DNA of 57,962 bases from Archangiaceae bacterium (GTDB lineage: Bacteria; Myxococcota; Myxococcia; Myxococcales; Myxococcaceae): the NCBI GenBank assembly GCA_016879935.1, contig JAACJQ010000229.1, positions 1 to 57,962 of the forward strand. Direction: 5' to 3'. Each line of letters starts with the position of its first letter. Position 1 is the stretch's first letter. Position numbers and translations under genes: made by a program. The notes under the pieces are model-generated. The model was not told the origin of the DNA, ran no database searches, and was given only the letters and a program-made list of their open reading frames with translations. Shown piece after piece: positions 53,791 through 57,962 of the stretch.

Positions 53791-54201
53791 ATGGCAGGTG
53801 TCGAGATGCGGGTGCAGCTTCGCGGAATCGGGTGCGAACTGCACCACGGACCGAGCGGTGCCGTCATTCACACGGTGCCCCCGAAAGACAATGGCGGCGA
53901 CGGATCTTCGTTCTCTCCGACCGATCTGCTGGGGGCTTCGCTGGCCAGCTGTGCGCTGACGACCATGGCGTTGCTGGCCGCGAAAGAAGGGCTCACCTTC
54001 GGAGACGCTTCGGCGACCGTGGTGAAGCACATGGTCGGGCCGCCGCGTCGAGTGGGCGAGTTGACGGTCGAGCTGCGAATGCCGAAGGGCGTTCCTTCGG
54101 GCCAGCGCGCCCGCCTCGAAGAGATCGCCCACGGCTGCCCCGTCGCGAAGAGCCTTCACCCAGACGTGAAGGTGCCGATGACGTTCGTGTGGCCCGACTG
54201 A
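53791..54201 (+). CDS. OsmC-family protein
   Basis: A 136-residue OsmC/Ohr-fold protein. The ATG at 53791 has GGGAGGAT upstream; the longer frame from 53746 is rejected for lack of a ribosome-binding site. It has the two conserved cysteines in LGASLASCALTTMALLAAKE and HGCPVAKSLHPD. The pattern is of the OsmC subfamily of thiol peroxidases, which reduce organic hydroperoxides. Overlap with no other gene; speA ends 1 bp after it on the other strand. Confidence 0.92.
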   Translation: MAGVEMRVQLRGIGCELHHGPSGAVIHTVPPKDNGGDGSSFSPTDLLGASLASCALTTMALLAAKEGLTFGDASATVVKHMVGPPRRVGELTVELRMPKGVPSGQRARLEEIAHGCPVAKSLHPDVKVPMTFVWPD

Positions 54202-56208
54202 TCAGGTCCCGGTGCGCGGGCTCGCGCGTGGGGTCAGATCGGTCGGCACCAGCCGCAGCTGCGCATTCGACGCCGTGAAGCTCTTCGCGTCGACCTCGCG
54301 CTCCAGGTACGTGTAGCCGGCGAGCCCCTGCTCGTAGACCTGCAGGATCTTGCGCGACTCGTCGAGGGTGATCGTGCCCGCGCGCAGGGCGAGCTCGGCC
54401 TTCATGCGCACCTTGGCGATCAGATCGTCCTTGTTGAAGGCGACGTAGTTGAGCACCTCGGTCACCGTGTCGCCCTCGACGACGCGATCGATGAGGTAGC
54501 CACCGCCCGGCGCGAGCGAGACCTGAATCGTGTGCGTGTCACCGAACAGGTTGTGCAGGTCGCCGAGGATCTCCTGGTACGCGCCGACGAGGAAGATGCC
54601 CAGGTAGTACTCGTCGTCGTTGAGTGCGTGCAGCTCGAGGTCGTCTTTCACCTCGCGCTTGTCGATGAACTTCTCGATCTTTCCATCGGAGTCGCAGGTG
54701 ATGTCGGCGAGCACGGCGCGTCGCGTGGGCCGCTCGGTGAGCCGGTGAATGGGCATCACGGGGAAGAGCTGATCGATCGCCCACGAGTCGGGGAGCGACT
54801 GGAAGAGCGAGAAGTTGCAGAAGTACGTGTCGCTCAGGTTGTGCTCGAGCGCCTCGAACTCCTCGAAGCTCTCGCCGGCCTCTTTGCCCATGCGCAGAAT
54901 CTTGTGACAGATGGCCCAGAAGAAGTTCTCGGCGAGCACGCGCTGCTCGAGCGAGAGGTGGCCGAGCGAGAACAGCGTCAGCACCTCGTCCTTGTACTCG
55001 AGCGCGTCGTGGTAGGTCTCGAGCAGGTTCTTGTTCGTCACGTCGCGCAGCGCAGCGTGCAGGTTCTTCACCACCTGCGGCACCTCGTCGGGCAGGCCCT
55101 CGGGCACGGGGCCGGCTTCGAAGTCGCTGTTGCCGAGCACCTCGGTGATCAGCACGGCGTGGTGCGCGACGACGGCGCGGCCCGACTCGCTCACGAGCAC
55201 GGGGTGGGGCACGCCGGCCTTGTCGCAGGCCTCCATCACCGAGAAGACGACGTCGTTCGCGTACTCCTCGGTCGAGTAGTTCATCGACGACGAGAAGTTC
55301 GTGCGAGAGCCGTCGTAGTCGACGCCCAGACCGCCGCCGACGTCGAGGTACTTCAGAGGGGCACCGAGCGCGTGCACCTCGACGTAGAAGCGGCCCACCT
55401 CACGCAGCGCGTTCTTCACGTTGCGAATGTTCGAGATCTGGCTGCCCAGGTGGAAGTGGAGCAGCTCGAAGCTCTCGAGCAGCCCGGCCTCTTTCATGAA
55501 CCCGATCGCCTGCATCAGCTCTGCGGCCGAGAGGCCGAACTTCGAGCGATCACCGCCCGAGGCCTCCCACTTGCCAGCGCCGCGGGTCGACAAACGCACG
55601 CGCATACCGAGGCGGGGCGTGATGCCGGTCTTGCGTGACACTTCGGCGATCAGCGGAAGCTCCGAGGGCTTCTCGACGACCATCACGACCTTGCGGCCGA
55701 GCTTCGAGGCGTACAGCGCCGTCTCGACGTACTCCTCGTCCTTGTAGCCGTTGCAGACGATCAGCGCGTCGGGGTCTTCGACGAGCGCCATCACCGCGAG
55801 CAGCTCGGGCTTCGAGCCAGCCTCGAGGCCGTACCCGTAGGGCTTGCCCGCATCGACGATCTGCTCGACGACGAAGCGGTGCTGGTTCACCTTGATCGGG
55901 TACACGCCGCGGTACTGCGCCTGGTAGTTGTGCTCGGTGATCGCCTTGCGGAAGGCCTCGTTGAGGTGCACCACGCGGTGGCGCAGCACGTCGGTGAAAC
56001 GAATGAGCAGGGGCAGGCTGATGCCGCGGCGGCGAACCTCGTCGACGAGATCCTTCAGGTCGAAGTTCGGCGAGTCGGGCCCACCAGGGTGAACGCAGAC
56101 GTTGCCCTTGTCGTTGATGCCGAAGTACCCCGCGCCCCAGTTGCGAATCGCGTAGGTGTCGAGGGAGTCGCCAATCGTCCAGCGCTGCTGCGGGGTCGTG
56201 TTCGCCAT
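54202..56208 (-). CDS. speA: Biosynthetic arginine decarboxylase SpeA
   Basis: Makes agmatine from arginine, the first step of the agmatine route to putrescine and spermidine. At 668 residues it is close to E. coli SpeA. The PLP-lysine block is VYPIKVNQHR (Lys106), GLEAGSKPELLAVMAL follows, and LLHFHLGSQISNIR and YLDVGGGLGVDYDGSRT lie in the barrel. The inserted helical domain and GLAPGGGYLIDR-type end are present (SLAPGGGYLIDRV). The ATG at 56208 lies just 11 bp downstream of a good -10 (TATAGT), with no Shine-Dalgarno sequence, so the transcript may be nearly leaderless. The gene ends 1 bp after osmC on the opposite strand. Confidence 0.95.
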   Translation of the reverse strand: MANTTPQQRWTIGDSLDTYAIRNWGAGYFGINDKGNVCVHPGGPDSPNFDLKDLVDEVRRRGISLPLLIRFTDVLRHRVVHLNEAFRKAITEHNYQAQYRGVYPIKVNQHRFVVEQIVDAGKPYGYGLEAGSKPELLAVMALVEDPDALIVCNGYKDEEYVETALYASKLGRKVVMVVEKPSELPLIAEVSRKTGITPRLGMRVRLSTRGAGKWEASGGDRSKFGLSAAELMQAIGFMKEAGLLESFELLHFHLGSQISNIRNVKNALREVGRFYVEVHALGAPLKYLDVGGGLGVDYDGSRTNFSSSMNYSTEEYANDVVFSVMEACDKAGVPHPVLVSESGRAVVAHHAVLITEVLGNSDFEAGPVPEGLPDEVPQVVKNLHAALRDVTNKNLLETYHDALEYKDEVLTLFSLGHLSLEQRVLAENFFWAICHKILRMGKEAGESFEEFEALEHNLSDTYFCNFSLFQSLPDSWAIDQLFPVMPIHRLTERPTRRAVLADITCDSDGKIEKFIDKREVKDDLELHALNDDEYYLGIFLVGAYQEILGDLHNLFGDTHTIQVSLAPGGGYLIDRVVEGDTVTEVLNYVAFNKDDLIAKVRMKAELALRAGTITLDESRKILQVYEQGLAGYTYLEREVDAKSFTASNAQLRLVPTDLTPRASPRTGT

Positions 56209-56219
56209 CGTGGCGGCGG

Positions 56220-56245
56220 ACTATAGGGATCTCGCTCGGCGATCC
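56220..56245 (-). promoter_or_regulatory. speA -10 element with overlapping inverted repeat
   Basis: TATAGT (56220-56225, minus strand) matches the -10 consensus at five of six positions. No good -35 is seen at 16-18 bp. Immediately upstream, GGATC-N9-GATCC (56227-56245) is an inverted repeat filling the spacer, where a repressor would block RNA polymerase or an activator could substitute for a weak -35. The 77-bp gap to the next gene contains nothing else recognisable. Confidence 0.4.
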
Positions 56246-56285
56246 ACCACCCTTGGCGAATCGTTGTGTGGGTATCAGCCGCGCT

Positions 56286-57029
56286 TCAAGGAGCGAGCTC
56301 GCCGATCCGCTCGAGGCGTCGCGCCGACGTTGGATCCTGAATGAGTTCGACCACCTCGTTGCTGCCGATGAGCCCGCGAATGTCTCCGGTCTCGAGGGCC
56401 TTCTGCATGGCGGCCGTGTTGAGCAGCTTGCCGAAGCGCGGGTCTTTCGAGAGGGCGGTGAAGTCGGGGTCTTCCTTGAGGCGTTGCTGCGCTTTGGGGT
56501 CTTTGGCGAGCTGCGCGACGCGCACGAGATCGTGGGCGCCCGAGAACTGCCGCTGCTCGAGCAGGTTGTATTCGCGCACGAAGCCCATGAGCTGCGAGTC
56601 CTTCGGGGTGAAGGCCATCTTCTTGCCCATGATGCTGACGTTCTGCTCGAGGAAGCTCATCGCGCAGAGGGCGACGTAGACGACGGCCAGCACCTTGCCG
56701 CCTCCGAGAATGAAGCCGAGCCCCCGATCGAGCGTGCGGCTGTTCGGGTCGCGCCCCGCGAGCACGCGGCGAATGATCAGCGTGGCGACGATCTGCACCG
56801 CGATGAGCACGATGACGAACGCGGCGAGCGTCGCGAGCACCACGCCGACGAAGGCCGAGGTCGCCAGCCGCTTCGCGAAGACCGGGCCGTAGAACTGACC
56901 GACGGGGCCTGCCGCCGCCCACGCGACGATGCCAGCGAGCAACGCCGCGATCTGCCGCGCCGCACCCGAGAAGAAGCCCCAGATGGCGAAGACGAAGGCG
57001 AGGCCGAGAATGACGAGGTCGAGCGTCAC
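56286..57029 (-). CDS. CvpA-family membrane protein
   Basis: A 247-residue inner-membrane protein. Four hydrophobic helices (residues about 4-22, 25-45, 60-85 and 105-125) match the CvpA/colicin-V-production family, with the conserved FAIWGFFSGAARQIAAL and RTLDRGLGFILGGGKVLAVV segments. The C-terminal 120 residues are soluble and helical, longer than in E. coli CvpA. The GTG at 57029 overlaps the stop of the J-domain gene (GTGA). The family's molecular function is not settled. Confidence 0.87.
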   Translation of the reverse strand: MTLDLVILGLAFVFAIWGFFSGAARQIAALLAGIVAWAAAGPVGQFYGPVFAKRLATSAFVGVVLATLAAFVIVLIAVQIVATLIIRRVLAGRDPNSRTLDRGLGFILGGGKVLAVVYVALCAMSFLEQNVSIMGKKMAFTPKDSQLMGFVREYNLLEQRQFSGAHDLVRVAQLAKDPKAQQRLKEDPDFTALSKDPRFGKLLNTAAMQKALETGDIRGLIGSNEVVELIQDPTSARRLERIGELAP

Positions 57030-57962
57030 TTGATCTTGAAGGAGTCGCCGGAGCGGCGCTGTTCATCGAGCTTGCCCTGCACGAGCGCGAGCTTCTCTTT
57101 GAACTTCGCGTTCGACGACTCGTACATGAGGGCGCTCTTGAGGTTGCGTTCGGCGTTCGACCACTGCTGGCGTTCGATCTCCTGGAGCGCGGTCTTGAAC
57201 AGCTGACGGCCCTTGGGCGTGGTGCCGAACTCTTCTTCGACGACCTTCTTCGCTTCGGCCTTGAGCTCGGCTTCAGACGCCTCGGTGTAGCGGAGCTTCG
57301 ACGCCCGCTCGGGGCTGTTGATGTCGACGAGGTACTTCTTGCGCTTCGCGTCGTCGCGCAGCACGTAATAGGCCTCGGTGATGCGCCGGTAGATCGCGCC
57401 GATGTTGGCCTTCGGCTCCGCGTCTTCGAGGTGGAAGATGCGATCGGGGTGGTAGATGCGGCTGTCGCGGTAGAATGACCGCTTGATCTCCGCGGCCGAC
57501 GCCGTCTGTGGCAGCTGGAGCACCTGGAAGTAGTCCTGCGTGTCGAGCGCGTCAGCGATGAACGCGAGCTGCTGAGCCTGCTGCGGAGAGATCGTGTCGA
57601 CTCCACCCGTGGGAGGCAGCGGGCTGGCGCGGGTGGCGACGGCGACGGGCGCGGCCGCCTGCGCAGGCGCTGCGATGACGCCCGAGGTGCGGCTGGCCAC
57701 CGGTGGCGCGATCACCGCAGGGCGAGGCGCTCCGGGGTTGGCCGGTTGCGCGGCGCCTGGAAACGGGGGGGCAGTCGGGGTCGCAGCCGCAGGCGGCCGG
57801 GGCTGGGCTGGGGCGCCTGGACACGGAGGCGCGATGGCTGGCGGGCCAGCAGGTGGTCGCGGTTGGGCAACTCCCGGAAACGGAGGGGCGATGGCTTGCG
57901 CCGCAGCGGGTGGCCGGGCCTGAGGCACCGCGTGAAGCGAAGGCACCGACGGCACGGCCGGA
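57026..57962 (-). CDS. J-domain protein with Pro/Ala-rich linker (partial, N-terminus beyond edge)
   Basis: A DnaJ-like co-chaperone or adaptor. The frame runs from the right edge with no stop; the first possible start seen is GTG at 57955, but the Pro/Ala-rich linker visible from the edge implies that the true N-terminus is outside the window. That linker contains repeated APPFPGxAQPRPPA-like units. The J-domain spans about residues 140-215 of the visible part, with the HPD motif in YHPDR. The C-terminal 90 residues are helical (LFKTALQEIERQQWSNAERN), likely TPR-like. In myxobacteria such proteins often carry an N-terminal zinc-ribbon or GYF-like domain. It is coupled by GTGA to the CvpA gene. 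Confidence 0.83.
   Translation of the reverse strand, partial: PAVPSVPSLHAVPQARPPAAAQAIAPPFPGVAQPRPPAGPPAIAPPCPGAPAQPRPPAAATPTAPPFPGAAQPANPGAPRPAVIAPPVASRTSGVIAAPAQAAAPVAVATRASPLPPTGGVDTISPQQAQQLAFIADALDTQDYFQVLQLPQTASAAEIKRSFYRDSRIYHPDRIFHLEDAEPKANIGAIYRRITEAYYVLRDDAKRKKYLVDINSPERASKLRYTEASEAELKAEAKKVVEEEFGTTPKGRQLFKTALQEIERQQWSNAERNLKSALMYESSNAKFKEKLALVQGKLDEQRRSGDSFKIK

Overview
The window is a GC-rich, densely coded chromosomal segment of a bacterium, most likely a member of the Myxococcota (Myxococcaceae/Archangiaceae-like). The reasons are the very high third-position GC; at least eleven predicted lipoproteins in 58 kb, several with Asp-Ala-Gly / Asp-Gly-Gly linkers typical of myxobacterial surface proteins; and uncharacterised proteins that look myxobacterial. 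No tRNA, rRNA, IS element, prophage or CRISPR array was seen. Genus and species cannot be fixed from the sequence alone.

Layout. 1-8833 is a leftward run: a NapH/NapG-like quinol-oxidising Fe-S pair with a Tat-exported molybdopterin oxidoreductase, an FHA-like orphan, a seven-repeat lipoprotein and an SbtA-type bicarbonate transporter cut by the left edge. recJ follows on the other strand (8961-10703). 10719-20834 holds three large paralogous lipoproteins in tandem (Ig-like domains, APFWDDL modules, lamin-tail-like domain), behind a recognisable promoter and an AT-rich palindrome. 21000-24823 encodes a barrel-like outer-membrane protein, an HEVAH metallopeptidase lipoprotein and a VWA/thrombospondin-3-type lipoprotein. 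aspS is at 25028-26986. 26993-30415 is a leftward operon of a protein-arginine-deiminase lipoprotein, an exported HEAT-like protein and a GH25 lysozyme lipoprotein broken by a frameshift. 30572-35019 holds a SRPBCC-epimerase fusion, a Cys/Gly-rich lipoprotein and a metallo-beta-lactamase-fold hydrolase.

35099-40056 is a tightly coupled five-gene operon: an alkyl-DHAP-synthase-like flavoprotein, a second FAD-domain protein, a two-cluster Fe-S/CCG protein, a diacylglycerol-kinase-like lipid kinase and a hot-dog thioesterase. I regard it as the best candidate for an undescribed (probably lipid) pathway. A coiled-coil lipoprotein and a lone SNF2 ATPase follow on the opposite strand.

43846-47222 is a leftward operon (PafA-like phosphatase, 2OG-Fe(II) oxygenase-like protein, exported PHA-granule-region-like protein, membrane-anchored helical protein). 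47290-51306 runs rightward: YbgC thioesterase, glpX, a SRPBCC protein, a 62-residue protein and an HDAC-family deacetylase with an unexplained C-terminal half. 51299-53734 is a lipoprotein with a 9 x 18-bp minisatellite and five PPC-like repeats. An OsmC protein, speA, a CvpA-family protein and a J-domain protein cut by the right edge complete the window.

Most starts were chosen by translational coupling (ATGA/GTGA overlaps), Shine-Dalgarno sequences or signal peptides. Functions are assigned from motifs read by eye; no database search was run.
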